Assembly: GCF_023109675.1 (NCBI RefSeq) | Contig: NZ_JALDUR010000001.1 | Location: forward strand, 225,097 to 289,096 | Source: Streptococcus parasanguinis | GTDB lineage: Bacteria; Bacillota; Bacilli; Lactobacillales; Streptococcaceae | Reading direction: 5' to 3' | Length of the DNA: 64,000 bases | Part shown: positions 36,330 through 45,281 of the stretch, piece by piece | Layout of the letters: the number at the start of each line of letters is the position of its first letter | Numbering within the stretch: position 1 is the stretch's first letter | Position numbers and translations under genes: made by a program | Notes under the pieces: generated by a model | Told to the model about the DNA's origin: nothing | What the model saw: the letters and a program-made list of their open reading frames with translations, nothing else | Database searches by the model: none

Positions 36330-37637
36330 ATGTTGAAACGAATGGAGGGGGCTAATATTAAGAATTTAATAAGTGATCAAATGTCTAATAGACAAATCAT
36401 CAAAGACTTTATTAGTAGTTTTATTAGTTCTTTAAGTGGAAAAGCTTTTAATTTTGCTTTAGGATTAATGTTACTGGACCAAACAAAATCGGCAATGAGT
36501 TTTGGAATCAATATGATCATCTATCCTTTAGTTAGTTTGATTTTCTTGGTTCCAATCGGTAATTTAGTAGACCGATACCGTCATAAAAAGATCTTAATTT
36601 ATAATTTTATTTTTAGACTTATTATCTTTCTTCTGTTTTATGCATTTTATTTTTTAACGAATTCATCTACTATCTTATATTTAGTAATTCCGTTTGTCAT
36701 ACTTCACTCTGTCACAGTTAACATCAATGATACTTGTTATTCAGCCTCTATCCACGAGTTAGTAAATGATACAAAAATTCAACGATTAAGCTCTGTTACA
36801 CAAACCGCCATTGCTATCGCAACCATGCTTTCCCCAGCTATTGGAGTCATTCTTTATAATTGGTTAGGCTTCTCAGGCTTTATTCTTATAGAAATCATTG
36901 CAAATATCCTTTCTTTAGGTGTCTTACTTACCATGAAATTCTTCTATGAACACGAAGAGCAAGAAGCTAAGATTAAACAGAATGAAAAGCATCAACACGG
37001 GGTCAAAGAAATTATCCAATTCTTAAAAGAAAATCAGATTGTCAAATATATTATTCTTGTTAGTGTTGTACTGAATTTTTTCTATACTTCCATTAGCATT
37101 GGAGTACCATTTGTAGTCAAAGAGCAACTCTTATTAGACAATGCAACAGTAGGTATCCTAGAAACAATGTCTGCAGTTGGAATGTTATTAGCCAGTGTGT
37201 CGATGTCACTACTGCCAGACAAAAAAGAAAATAACACACTTCTCTCTAATAGAATTCGCATTCCACTTTTTCTTCTAACTATCGCTATCATTGGTTTGGG
37301 TATTACATTTGCAACTACTAACACCCAAGTGATTATTTCTTCCGTTGGCGGTTTATTTATGGGAATTATCGCATTCACTCTTGTTATTCTAAATATTGTC
37401 GTCATGACCTATCTTCAAAGTAGTATTGAAACAAATTATTTAGGAAGAGTAATGAGTACTTTGTTCACACTAAATACGTCTATCATGCCGATAGGTACCA
37501 TTGTATTTACTTATCTATTTCAAAAGGACATAAACGGAGGTCTGATATTCATATTTGGAGGTGTTTCTCTCCTGATCTATACCATGATAATGTTACCTCG
37601 AATCTATAGAATACTACAAAAAGAACACGCTTATTGA
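36330..37637 (+). CDS. MFS exporter, macrolide-efflux-like group
   Basis: Up to 435 residues with about twelve membrane helices in two halves split by a charged loop near residue 220 (EHEEQEAKIKQNEKHQHG). The motif GNLVDRYRHKKIL after helix 2 is the MFS loop signature. It belongs to the proton-driven drug-efflux type (MFS_3, as MefA); substrate unknown. The start is unsure: ATG 36330 lacks a clear ribosome site, GGAGGGGG lies at 36346, and ATG 36381 is an alternative. Its base composition is AT-rich, unlike the core genes. Confidence 0.8.
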   Translation: MLKRMEGANIKNLISDQMSNRQIIKDFISSFISSLSGKAFNFALGLMLLDQTKSAMSFGINMIIYPLVSLIFLVPIGNLVDRYRHKKILIYNFIFRLIIFLLFYAFYFLTNSSTILYLVIPFVILHSVTVNINDTCYSASIHELVNDTKIQRLSSVTQTAIAIATMLSPAIGVILYNWLGFSGFILIEIIANILSLGVLLTMKFFYEHEEQEAKIKQNEKHQHGVKEIIQFLKENQIVKYIILVSVVLNFFYTSISIGVPFVVKEQLLLDNATVGILETMSAVGMLLASVSMSLLPDKKENNTLLSNRIRIPLFLLTIAIIGLGITFATTNTQVIISSVGGLFMGIIAFTLVILNIVVMTYLQSSIETNYLGRVMSTLFTLNTSIMPIGTIVFTYLFQKDINGGLIFIFGGVSLLIYTMIMLPRIYRILQKEHAY

Positions 37638-37666
37638 CATTGAAACCTAAGTAATACTAAAACGAA

Positions 37667-37699
37667 AAGACAAGGATAAAAAAACCTTGTCTTTTTTTT
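37667..37699 (+). terminator. Terminator after the MFS gene
   Basis: AAAAGACAAGG and CCTTGTCTTTT stem followed by T8. Confidence 0.85.
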
Positions 37700-37829
37700 A
37701 ATACTAACAACTTAGACTAACAATGGGACTTTTTTTGAAAGCTGAGTGGCTTAGATAAGTCATCCAGCTTTCAAAATGACTAGTAGGACCGCTTCGTTAT
37801 TGTCCGACAAAATTTAATATGCTTCAAAA

Positions 37830-38117
37830 CTATATTTTAAACAATTTATTTAATTTTTCTAACTCTAATACACTCATATATACTTCTACTCCAGTAACTA
37901 CCCCCTTACTATAAATAATTCCACAAGAAAACACAATCCTCTCCTGACTCAAAATATTTGACAATATTACAAAAGATTCCAAAACATAATCCTCTATAGT
38001 AATAAAACAATTATTTTCATCTTTGAAAAACTCTATAAATCCAATATCCTTACACTTATCACGTAAATGAAACCTAAGTGATCTTAAAAAATAATCAAAA
38101 AACACATCATTTTCCAT
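37830..38117 (-). CDS. Small protein of unknown function
   Basis: 95 residues from ATG 38117, which has GAAAGGG upstream; the frame extends to 38132. Mixed alpha/beta character, no membrane helix (FDYFLRSLRFHLRDKCKD, FKDENNCFITIEDYV). No family recognised. Divergent to a very short membrane-peptide ORF. Confidence 0.55.
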   Translation of the reverse strand: MENDVFFDYFLRSLRFHLRDKCKDIGFIEFFKDENNCFITIEDYVLESFVILSNILSQERIVFSCGIIYSKGVVTGVEVYMSVLELEKLNKLFKI

Positions 38118-38150
38118 AGAAAACCCTTTCATTTTTTAAAAACATTCTGA

Positions 38151-38156
38151 TATAAT
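38151..38156 (+). promoter_or_regulatory. Extended -10 promoter ahead of a short ORF
   Basis: TGATATAAT with a start near 38163, 20 bases before ATG 38183. Confidence 0.5.
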
Positions 38157-38182
38157 CATACAAAAAATAAAGGAGAACTACA

Positions 38183-38275
38183 ATGAAAAAAAATAATTAT
38201 TTTTATCTTGTTAATCCTCTTAATCTTTTCTATTGTTTCAATTTTTATATACAACATGTTATAAAAAATAAATGA
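38183..38275 (+). pseudogene. Short membrane-peptide gene interrupted by an A8 tract
   Basis: AAAGGAGAAC precedes ATG 38183. The literal frame gives 30 rather polar residues ending at 38275. With seven instead of eight A directly after ATG the frame becomes MKKIIIFILLILLIFS and on to a stop at 38264: a textbook 26-residue membrane peptide. This may be phase variation, slippage, a recent mutation or a base error. A hairpin GACCAG/CTGGTC (38274-38306) follows. Confidence 0.45.
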
Positions 38276-38382
38276 CCAGCCTCCTGTAGAGTACAGAAAA
38301 CTGGTCGCATAAGAGGGTTTTCTCTTGTTCCATTATTGGGGTTCAGTTCCTAAACATGCTAAGTTTTTTGTGTGAAGATATA

Positions 38383-38613
38383 TCAAAACTTTTTAAACCA
38401 ATTCTTGATATACTCTAAGCATATATCCAGTAAGAATTTGATAAATAATAATACAATTCCAATCTTCACAAACATGTAATATTTAAATGTGTCATCAAAT
38501 TCATGCACACGAATCGGAAAGGTGAAGATATTAGACGGATTGATAAGAAAATAAAGTGAGATACAAATGGATAAAACCAACGCCACTATAAAAAATTTTT
38601 TATGTAATTGCAT
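38383..38613 (-). CDS. Small two-helix membrane protein
   Basis: 76 residues; helices at about 5-23 and 46-66, short soluble loop between, basic Lys/Phe end. GAAAGGAAAAGG lies upstream. No family recognised. One of several unrelated short membrane proteins in this AT-rich stretch. Confidence 0.6.
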   Translation of the reverse strand: MQLHKKFFIVALVLSICISLYFLINPSNIFTFPIRVHEFDDTFKYYMFVKIGIVLLFIKFLLDICLEYIKNWFKKF

Positions 38614-38785
38614 ATTTTACCTTTTCCTTTCTTGTTTTACAACATTAAATACCAATCACCAATTTTATATAGCCTGATTAATTCTTTTATTCCCCTTTCT
38701 ATCAGGCTATTTTAATAGTTTTTATACCTTCATCATATACCAATTTCAAAATAATTCAAGTCTGTTTTTCTAATCATTTTTATGA

Positions 38786-38937
38786 TATAATAATAAAGTT
38801 CGAATGATAAACAAAAAACTCAGCAACAATCCCAACAAACTCTATAAATTAGATACGATAAAAAAATTCTATTCTGCTCTTTTTTTAACTATTCGGTAAA
38901 ATTCTCGAAATTTTGATACCGAATAGTTATTTTTTTG
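38786..38937 (+). ncRNA. Putative small RNA with own promoter and terminator
   Basis: Extended -10 TGATATAAT (TATAAT at 38786-38791) and, 100 bases on, a perfect 12-bp stem AACTATTCGGTA/TACCGAATAGTT (38887-38898/38917-38928) with a T-run. The transcript would be about 140 nt. A 31-codon frame from ATG 38804 lacks a ribosome site, so a non-coding RNA is more likely. Lies in a 490-base gap without other genes. Confidence 0.45.
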
Positions 38938-39024
38938 CATAAAATGTTAAAAAATCATGCTAAGATAGTCATTCTGAGCTGATTTAAGTTTAGAGGGCGG
39001 ACAATCTATCACTAAAATTCCTTA

Positions 39025-39052
39025 CAGCCCCAACGGTTTAGGCTGTTTTTTA
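39025..39052 (+). terminator. Terminator-like hairpin
   Basis: CAGCC and GGCTG around an 11-base loop, then T6. No gene directly before it on this strand except the putative small RNA. Confidence 0.5.
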
Positions 39053-39103
39053 GTTCATTCAACAACTTTCGGGAAAAGACCAATTTTTCGGAAAAATACT
39101 TTC

Positions 39104-39331
39104 CTAAAAGAAAGTATTTTTTCGAAAACTCTTGGCACCCTTTTTATTTTTGATTGTAATGCAGACCCAAACGAATGAACAGAGATTGTAAAAAGCAAAT
39201 GAAAAAACTGTAAGGATGATAGCTCCTGTATCTAAATAACCCATTTCTAAACCTCTTTTCAAAAACAACAAGCCTATAGTTTCAACAATGGTAAAAAATA
39301 AAAATATATAAAAAATTTTCGCATTAAGCAT
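39104..39331 (-). CDS. Small two-helix membrane protein
   Basis: 75 residues; helices at about 6-24 and 34-59, followed by a basic tail (KNKKGAKSFRKN). The ribosome site is weak (AAGGCGG). The size and Glu in the first helix recall small multidrug or EmrE-like halves, but the length is too short for one. Function unknown. Confidence 0.5.
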   Translation of the reverse strand: MLNAKIFYIFLFFTIVETIGLLFLKRGLEMGYLDTGAIILTVFSFAFYNLCSFVWVCITIKNKKGAKSFRKNTFF

Positions 39332-39354
39332 ATTGTTACCGCCTTAAACATATA

Positions 39355-39394
39355 GAAAAAACGGCAATCAGCATTCACTAAATTACCGTTTTTT
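39355..39394. terminator. Bidirectional terminator
   Basis: AAAAACGGCAAT and ATTACCGTTTTTT pair across 39356-39392, between two minus-strand genes. Confidence 0.7.
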
Positions 39395-39416
39395 ATTTAA
39401 ATTCTATTACTATTAA

Positions 39417-39593
39417 CTATCTAATACTACTAGTATTACTAATATTACTACTAATTATCCTGAGGCCATCGTGTATAAATTGACCCAAAACGTCAAATCC
39501 GTTATAAATTCCGTTATAAATAAAGAGTCCTAAAATTATAGATGAAATAATAATACTTGCACAAATAAAATATGTACGATTTTTTTCATTCAT
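39417..39593 (-). CDS. Small single-helix membrane protein
   Basis: 58 residues from ATG 39593, which has GAAGGATTG upstream; the frame extends to 39638. NEKNRTYFICASIIISSIIL is an N-terminal membrane helix, followed by a short Ile/Asn/Ser tail. It may be a signal anchor of a short secreted peptide. No family recognised. Confidence 0.5.
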   Translation of the reverse strand: MNEKNRTYFICASIIISSIILGLFIYNGIYNGFDVLGQFIHDGLRIISSNISNTSSIR

Positions 39594-39673
39594 AAGGTCA
39601 ATCCTTCTTTTTATTTGTATTCGCTTACATTTTATCATATAATGTTATTGTAGTAAAGAAAGAAGGTGTTATT

Positions 39674-39880
39674 ATGTTAAGTAAATATTTTTCAAAATAT
39701 AAATGGACTGATTTATTTTGGATTCTATTTGTGATTTTGACATGCATCTATATAGGAAACCGTGATTTGCTTCCTCTTAATCATCAAGAATTCTCTCTTC
39801 GTGGTAGTTTCTGGGGATTTGTACTTGCATTATATCACTTACTATTCATTGATAAATTTATTATCTCTCGCCGGAAGTAA
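39674..39880 (+). CDS. Small two-helix membrane protein
   Basis: 68 residues; GAAAGAAGGTG ribosome site. Helices at about 11-27 and 43-62, basic end ISRRK. Divergent from the 39417 gene. No family recognised. Confidence 0.6.
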   Translation: MLSKYFSKYKWTDLFWILFVILTCIYIGNRDLLPLNHQEFSLRGSFWGFVLALYHLLFIDKFIISRRK

Positions 39881-39937
39881 AACGAGGATGAGCAAAAACT
39901 CAATTTCAGGAGAAAATAAAGTAAATCTCCCCACAAT

Positions 39938-39986
39938 AAAACGCATAGTATCAAGGTTCTTCAAAACCTAATATTATGCGTTTTTT
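39938..39986 (+). terminator. Terminator after the 39674 gene
   Basis: AAAACGCATA and TATGCGTTTT with a T-run. Confidence 0.7.
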
Positions 39987-40070
39987 GATCCTAAAGACTT
40001 TTCCCTATTCTTGTTTATTTTGATGTATAGTCCAGATAAAGACAATTCAAATTAGATTACGTCTATCTAT

Positions 40071-40388
40071 TTACTTACCTTTTATTTGCTTTAATTCCTT
40101 TATCTCTTTTAGAATACTAAAAATATAGAAACTAAATAGAACTACAAATAAAAAAGATAAAACAAAGAAACCAAACGGAAGTTTTCTTCCCATACCAGCT
40201 ACTATTCCAAGGGATAAAATACCGATAGCCATTATGGAAATTATGAAGATAAACCACAAGTAAATCATGTAAAACTTATAAAGATAACAAAAGGACTTAT
40301 TTTTTTGTTTAGGCTTATCCTTCCATTTTAAATAAAAGAAATAAGGTGTATTAATAATTAAAATAAATAAAAATCTCATCTCTAGCAC
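40071..40388 (-). CDS. Membrane protein of unknown function
   Basis: Up to 105 residues (GTG 40388 or ATG 40379). Three hydrophobic helices (about 4-20, 40-66, 70-93), basic loop KWKDKPKQKNK, charged C-terminus. Follows the 40402 gene with 13 bases between, likely one transcript. No family recognised. Confidence 0.55.
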   Translation of the reverse strand: MLEMRFLFILIINTPYFFYLKWKDKPKQKNKSFCYLYKFYMIYLWFIFIISIMAIGILSLGIVAGMGRKLPFGFFVLSFLFVVLFSFYIFSILKEIKELKQIKGK

Positions 40389-40401
40389 AACTTTTTACTT
40401 T

Positions 40402-40587
40402 CTATTTTGGATTTCCCACAAGATCTCCCAACTTCCAAATACCAAGCCAAAAAGAAATTGTTAGCATGATAAAGAATGTGAGGAACATATTATCCACCAG
40501 ATTTTTACTCATCAAGCATAGTTCTCTAGCTATGTAAGGAGACACGAGGAACAAAATGCACTGTACTATAGTAATTATTTTTTTCAT
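40402..40587 (-). CDS. Small two-helix membrane protein
   Basis: 61 residues (ATG 40587, weak ribosome site). Helices at about 4-20 and 34-52. Probably co-transcribed with the gene at 40071. No family recognised. Confidence 0.5.
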   Translation of the reverse strand: MKKIITIVQCILFLVSPYIARELCLMSKNLVDNMFLTFFIMLTISFWLGIWKLGDLVGNPK

Positions 40588-40889
40588 GATTCATTTATAA
40601 TACTGTCACATATGATACAGTATACTCCTTTCTAGGAAGAATTCTTATTATTCCTATCTTTATTATAGGCCTACAGCAATTTAGATTCAATTTTTAATAT
40701 GTGAAAGTAGTTTCAGAATAATTTACAAAACAAAAATAAAGTACACTTTTTAAAGAATGTACTTTATGCTTCTAATTCAGTTGTATCAATGGTTTAGCTT
40801 TAGTTTAGTCAATTGTACATAAACTTTTAGTTTTCTTCAAAAAATAAAAATGAGTTCCAATTGTTAAAATGAATCAAGAAAATACAAAA

Positions 40890-41024
40890 ACTTTCCGCCG
40901 TGAGAAAAGTGCTAGAAACACTATTGTTTCTAGCACTCGGGAGTTTTGGAACCTTAGGTCCAAAACTAAGTCATGGAACTTCTACGAAGTTCGCTGACGT
41001 CCGTGCTCACCTAAGGAAAGTTTT
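40890..41024 (-). repeat. Intergenic repeat family 2, copy 2
   Basis: Reverse copy of the element at 28734. The stem here is GTGCTAGAAAC/GTTTCTAGCAC; compared with copy 1 two base pairs differ on both arms, so pairing is kept. Tips are AACTTTCC/GGAAAGTT. It fills part of the 467-base gap 40588-41054, which otherwise holds only a weak hairpin near 40740. Confidence 0.7.
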
Positions 41025-41054
41025 AAGAAGACTTTGTTACCAACATGACAAATG

Positions 41055-41522
41055 CTAGTTAGCATTGGTCATTTTTCTTTTTTGATAGCGTTGATAAGAA
41101 TGGTAGAGTTTCAAAACGACAGATCCACTAGCCATCCCGATGGAGATCACCAAGGCCAGAATAACCACCAGGGTCACGCTGGTCACTGCCTGACGATATT
41201 GGCCACTGACAAAAAAGGAAGTAGTTCGATAGGAAATATATCCAGGAACCAAGGGCGCGAGAATGGACAACATAAAGACCACGACAGGCGTCTTGAGAAT
41301 GATACTTAAAATCTGACTGATACAGGAGCCGACAATGGCTGCGATAAAGGTCGCAACGATGACATTGGTAGGCCCTTTCAGGATATAGTAGAGTAGCCAG
41401 ATGCCCATACCGAGGATCCCTCCAGGAATCAACATGGAGCGCTGCACATTTAGGACAATTAAAAAGGTGATGATGGCAATCAAACTGGCCACCGCTTGGA
41501 TTAAAAATTCAGTTAGGTTCAT
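41055..41522 (-). CDS. Threonine/serine exporter, small (ThrE_2) subunit
   Basis: 155 residues with about five membrane helices, matching the DUF3815/ThrE_2 half of the ThrE exporter. It starts 4 bases after the larger half ends. In Corynebacterium both halves are one protein; the two-gene form is usual in Firmicutes. Predicted to export Thr/Ser with the neighbour. Confidence 0.8.
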   Translation of the reverse strand: MNLTEFLIQAVASLIAIITFLIVLNVQRSMLIPGGILGMGIWLLYYILKGPTNVIVATFIAAIVGSCISQILSIILKTPVVVFMLSILAPLVPGYISYRTTSFFVSGQYRQAVTSVTLVVILALVISIGMASGSVVLKLYHSYQRYQKRKMTNAN

Positions 41523-41526
41523 TATT

Positions 41527-42285
41527 TTATTTCATAAGGACGAGGGCGACCGTTGTACCGGCACCAAGTGCAAGAGTAATGAGGAGAGTCTCAAAGAGTT
41601 TGCTCATCCCAGAGTTGAGGTGGTAATTCATCAGATCTCGGACGGCATTGGTCATAGCGATTCCAGGAACGAAGGGCATGACACAGCCTGCGATAATGAG
41701 ATCGGTATTGGAAGGAAAACCACTATAGCGCGTCCAGATATGGGCCAAAAAACCAAAGACAAAGGCGGCCGCAAAGGCAGTGACAAAAGGAATGCGAACG
41801 TATTTCTCAACGACAAGAGAAAAAGCAAAGGCAAAGACAGTCGCAATACCTGCTCCAATCGCATCATAGAAATTTCCTCCAAACATGATGGAGAAGAAAG
41901 GGGCACTGAGGGTTGCCGCAATGGTCAACTGGAGATTAGTATAAGGAACGCGCTTCATTTTCAACTCGCTCAGGGCCTGGTAGGCTTGCTCGAGATCGAT
42001 CTCTCCAGAGACGAGTTGACGAGAGATCTGATTGACATCACAGACCTTTTCGATATTGTAATTGGTCCGCAAGATCCGTTTCATGCGTGTGACATTGGCA
42101 TTCTCAATTGAAAAGAAAATAGCGACTGGCATCGCTAAAACATTGCAATCGACGATTCCCTGTGAATGGGCGATCCGGATCATGGTATCTTCGACCCGGT
42201 GAATCTCAGAACCACTCTCTATCAGGAGGGTTCCAGCTAACATCAGGACGTCGATCACTTGGTTGATCTGTTTTGACTCTTCCAT
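41527..42285 (-). CDS. Threonine/serine exporter, large (DUF1212) subunit
   Basis: 252 residues. A soluble N-terminal domain (about 1-115) with LMLAGTLLIESGSEIHRVED, typical for DUF1212, then five helices (about 118-250). Extended -10 TGCTATAAT upstream and GAAGGAAATT ribosome site. Works with the 41055 product. A long plus-strand ORF opposite it is an artefact. Confidence 0.82.
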   Translation of the reverse strand: MEESKQINQVIDVLMLAGTLLIESGSEIHRVEDTMIRIAHSQGIVDCNVLAMPVAIFFSIENANVTRMKRILRTNYNIEKVCDVNQISRQLVSGEIDLEQAYQALSELKMKRVPYTNLQLTIAATLSAPFFSIMFGGNFYDAIGAGIATVFAFAFSLVVEKYVRIPFVTAFAAAFVFGFLAHIWTRYSGFPSNTDLIIAGCVMPFVPGIAMTNAVRDLMNYHLNSGMSKLFETLLITLALGAGTTVALVLMK

Positions 42286-42423
42286 AATTTCCTTCTTACT
42301 AAATAATCTGTTTCTATTATAGCAAAAAAGGACGAGAGACAGAACTAAAATTTGACAATTCTAGTTTGTTTCTTATCCTTTCTGAATTCGTTTAGAATAG
42401 CTATTGTTTAGGCTTATCATTCG

Positions 42424-42537
42424 TTAACTCGGGTGGTGGTGCTGCACGGTGCTATCCTGGACGAGAAGGGTTGCTAAAAAGATCAGTGCAATCAGGATAA
42501 AGAGCCAAATAATAGCGAAAATAAATGTTAAAAACAT
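42424..42537 (-). CDS. 37-residue membrane peptide with a His-rich end
   Basis: ATG 42537 follows AAGGGGTGATC. It begins MFLTFIFAIIWLFILIALIF and ends DSTVQHHHPS. Single membrane helix, short tail with three His. A consensus promoter with a cre-like box lies upstream (42570-42598). No family known to me. Confidence 0.6.
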   Translation of the reverse strand: MFLTFIFAIIWLFILIALIFLATLLVQDSTVQHHHPS

Positions 42538-42569
42538 AGGATCACCCCTTCTATCTTATTTACAGCTCT

Positions 42570-42598
42570 ACTATAACACTTGGAGAAAACGCTGACAA
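42570..42598 (-). promoter_or_regulatory. Promoter of the 37-residue peptide, with a cre-like box
   Basis: TTGTCA (42598-42593), 17 bases, TATAGT (42575-42570). AGAAAACGCTGACA (42584-42597) differs from the cre consensus at one fixed base and overlaps the -35. Confidence 0.6.
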
Positions 42599-42660
42599 AC
42601 CCTATATAGTAAGCTCTTAAACTCTTTCAAAATTCAGAATACTCTTGCGATGGGGATGAA

Positions 42661-42690
42661 AAAAACCAGCCGTTTCCGACTGGTTTTTTA
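42661..42690. terminator. Terminator after pfl
   Basis: AAAAACCAG and CTGGTTTTTT with an inner CG/CG pair. Confidence 0.8.
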
Positions 42691-42705
42691 AGATCTATTT
42701 GAATC

Positions 42706-45021
42706 TTAGTTCAAGGCATCATCCATTGAAAGAACTTCGTGGAAGACACGTTGTGTCAATTCAGTTTTTTGTTCTGGAGTGAGGTATTTCGTGTTTACAC
42801 AGTATCCAGAGATACGTACGATTACGTCTTCACCTGACATGATCTTTTCGTAAACATCGTTCAAGTCCATAACGTTCAAGTTAACGTGTTGTCCACCGTT
42901 TTCGAAGTATCCATCAAGGATGGTTACCAAGTTATCAACTTGTTCGTCACGAGTTTTACCAAGAGCACGTGGTGAAACTTGAGTAGTGAGTGAGATACCA
43001 TCAGCTGCATAACCAAAGTCAAGGCTAGCAAGTGAGTTCAAGTTTTGCAACCATCCACCTTTAGCTTTGTTAGATGGGTTAGCACCTGGTGAGAAGAATT
43101 CCAATTTAGACAAGTTCACAGAACCATCTTCGTTGAGGTATACCCCTTTGTGGACTGGTGAGTTACCAGTTTGTTTAGAGTAAGCAACGTTAGAAGTGAT
43201 AGTCAAAAGTGAAACTGTAGCTTCTGCGTTCTTGTAAAGTTTGTGGCTGCGAAGACGAGTAGTGTAAGCTTCGATCAACCATTCTGCCAATTCGTTAGAA
43301 CGTGGGTCATCTTCACCCCAACGTGGGTATTCACCGATTGTTTCGTAATCGTAGATGTAACCATCTTCGTCACGGATTGGTTTAACAGTAGCGTATTTGA
43401 TTGCTGACAATGTATCAACAGTGTTGGCGAATCCACAGATACCGAATCCCATGTTAGCGCGTTGGTGAGTTGGCAAGAAGGCCATTTGAACTGCTTCGTA
43501 GTTGTACTTATCAGTCATGTAGTGGATGATGTTCAAAGCATCTACGTAAGTGTCAGTCAACCAGTCAAGTGATTTTTCGAAGTTTGCTTTAACAGATTCG
43601 AATTCAAGAACTTCGTCACGGATAGGATCGATGTCAAATACTTTGTAGTCTTTATGAACGTCGTCATAACCACCGTTCAAACCAGTAAGAAGAGCTTTAA
43701 GCACGTTTACACGAGCACCGAAGTACTGGATGTTGTGGCGTTGTTCTTCGTTTTCTGGGTCAAGTGGAGATACACAACATGAGATACAGCTCATTTCACC
43801 GTATCCGTCTTTAGCCATTGTTGTTACACCTTCGTATTGGATAGAAGAGTGTTTGTGGCTCATGTGCATACAGTAGCGACGGAAGCTGTATGGCAATTTG
43901 TCAGTCCAAAGAACTGTCAAGTTTGGTTCTGGCGAGTTACCGATGTTGTCCAAAGTGTTCAAGAAACGGTAGTCCATCTTCGTAACACGGTGACGTCCGT
44001 CGTTACCCATACCAGCCATAGAAGTTGTGATGAAGGTTGGGTCACCTGAGTACAATTGGTCGTAAGCTTTTGTACGAGCAAATTTAACTGTACGCAATTT
44101 CATAACGAAATCGTCAACGAATTCTTGGATTTCTGATTCAGTGTAAGTACCACGAGCCAAGTCACGTTCAGCGTAGATATCCAAAACGATTGGCACACGT
44201 CCAAGAGAAGTAGCAGCACCGTTGATCACACGGCAGACAGCCATGAAGGCGATGTTTGTCCATTGGATTGCTTCTTTTGTATCGAAGGCAGGACGACGTA
44301 CGTCTACACCATAAAGGTCACCCAATTTAACAACTTCTTGAAGTGCTTGGTATTGAAGGTTTACTTCTTCACGAAGACGGATTGATTCTTCATCGATTTC
44401 AGTAATAGAGTTCCAGTCGTTTGCTTTTTCAGCCATCAAGTAGTCAGCACCGTAAAGAGCAAGACGTGCATAAACACCGATGATACGTCCACGAGAGTAT
44501 GCATCTGGAAGACCAGTTACAGTGTGAGCGTGACGAGCGCGACGGATGTTAGAAGTGTAAGCACGGAAGATACCATCGTTTACAGTTGTAACGTATTTTG
44601 TGAAGATTTCATGAACTGCTGGATCTGGTTCGTATCCATTTTCTTTCAAAGTAGTTTCCGCCATACGGATACCACCACGAGGCATGAAGTTCAATTTGAA
44701 CAATTCATCATTTTGGATACCGAAGATCAATTCGTTTTCTTTGTCGATATATCCTGCTGCGATATCAGCGATAGATGTTGGACGGTTATCGTATGGGAAA
44801 CGAGTTTCTTCGTAATGAGCTTTTGTTTCTTCAACAATCTTCTTGATGTGAAGAGAACGTTCAGTTGGACCAGCTAGGAAGCTTTCATCTCCATCATAAG
44901 GTGTGTAGTTAGCTTGAACGAAGCGAGAAACGCTTGCTTTTTCTTTCCAATCTTCACCTTTGAAGCCTTCCCAGGCTTTGTCAAAAATATCTTGTGCCTC
45001 AACGACTGTTTTAACAACCAT
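42706..45021 (-). CDS. pfl: Pyruvate formate-lyase
   Basis: 771 residues, full length. The active-site Cys pair is in SCISCCVSP and the glycyl-radical site in RISGYCVN about 35 residues from the end. It splits pyruvate with CoA into formate and acetyl-CoA under low oxygen, giving mixed-acid products and extra ATP. The activase gene is not in the window. A cre box sits inside the promoter, so sugar supply via CcpA should control it. Confidence 0.96.
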   Translation of the reverse strand: MVVKTVVEAQDIFDKAWEGFKGEDWKEKASVSRFVQANYTPYDGDESFLAGPTERSLHIKKIVEETKAHYEETRFPYDNRPTSIADIAAGYIDKENELIFGIQNDELFKLNFMPRGGIRMAETTLKENGYEPDPAVHEIFTKYVTTVNDGIFRAYTSNIRRARHAHTVTGLPDAYSRGRIIGVYARLALYGADYLMAEKANDWNSITEIDEESIRLREEVNLQYQALQEVVKLGDLYGVDVRRPAFDTKEAIQWTNIAFMAVCRVINGAATSLGRVPIVLDIYAERDLARGTYTESEIQEFVDDFVMKLRTVKFARTKAYDQLYSGDPTFITTSMAGMGNDGRHRVTKMDYRFLNTLDNIGNSPEPNLTVLWTDKLPYSFRRYCMHMSHKHSSIQYEGVTTMAKDGYGEMSCISCCVSPLDPENEEQRHNIQYFGARVNVLKALLTGLNGGYDDVHKDYKVFDIDPIRDEVLEFESVKANFEKSLDWLTDTYVDALNIIHYMTDKYNYEAVQMAFLPTHQRANMGFGICGFANTVDTLSAIKYATVKPIRDEDGYIYDYETIGEYPRWGEDDPRSNELAEWLIEAYTTRLRSHKLYKNAEATVSLLTITSNVAYSKQTGNSPVHKGVYLNEDGSVNLSKLEFFSPGANPSNKAKGGWLQNLNSLASLDFGYAADGISLTTQVSPRALGKTRDEQVDNLVTILDGYFENGGQHVNLNVMDLNDVYEKIMSGEDVIVRISGYCVNTKYLTPEQKTELTQRVFHEVLSMDDALN

Positions 45022-45076
45022 TTTTATTTTCCTCTATTGTCTTTCTAGCAACTATATCTGTTGCACTTACAATAGT

Positions 45077-45105
45077 AGTATACCATACAGAAACCGGTTA
45101 CACAA
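45077..45105 (-). promoter_or_regulatory. pfl promoter with a cre box in the spacer
   Basis: TTGTGT (45105-45100), 17 bases, TATACT (45082-45077) with extended TG. TGTAACCGGTTTCT (minus strand of 45089-45102) matches TGNAANCGNWNNCW. Leader of about 45 nt. Confidence 0.7.
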
Positions 45106-45281
45106 AGACGAATTGCGAAAAATAGCAGATTCTTTTATAATACAGTTTCAACTCTTCTGCGATACTGTACTACATTTTTGAAAATGAACACGAATTTCCA
45201 TCAATTTTCATGTTTTTAGGAGGGGCCGATTTTTGCAATTCTAAAATTTTCTTCTTATAATAGAAAAAAGGAGGGTGAAAA

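Noticed and set aside
41401-42111. 236-residue plus-strand ORF
   Set aside because: Antisense to both ThrE halves, which show clear family motifs and helices; the antisense product is low-complexity and polar.
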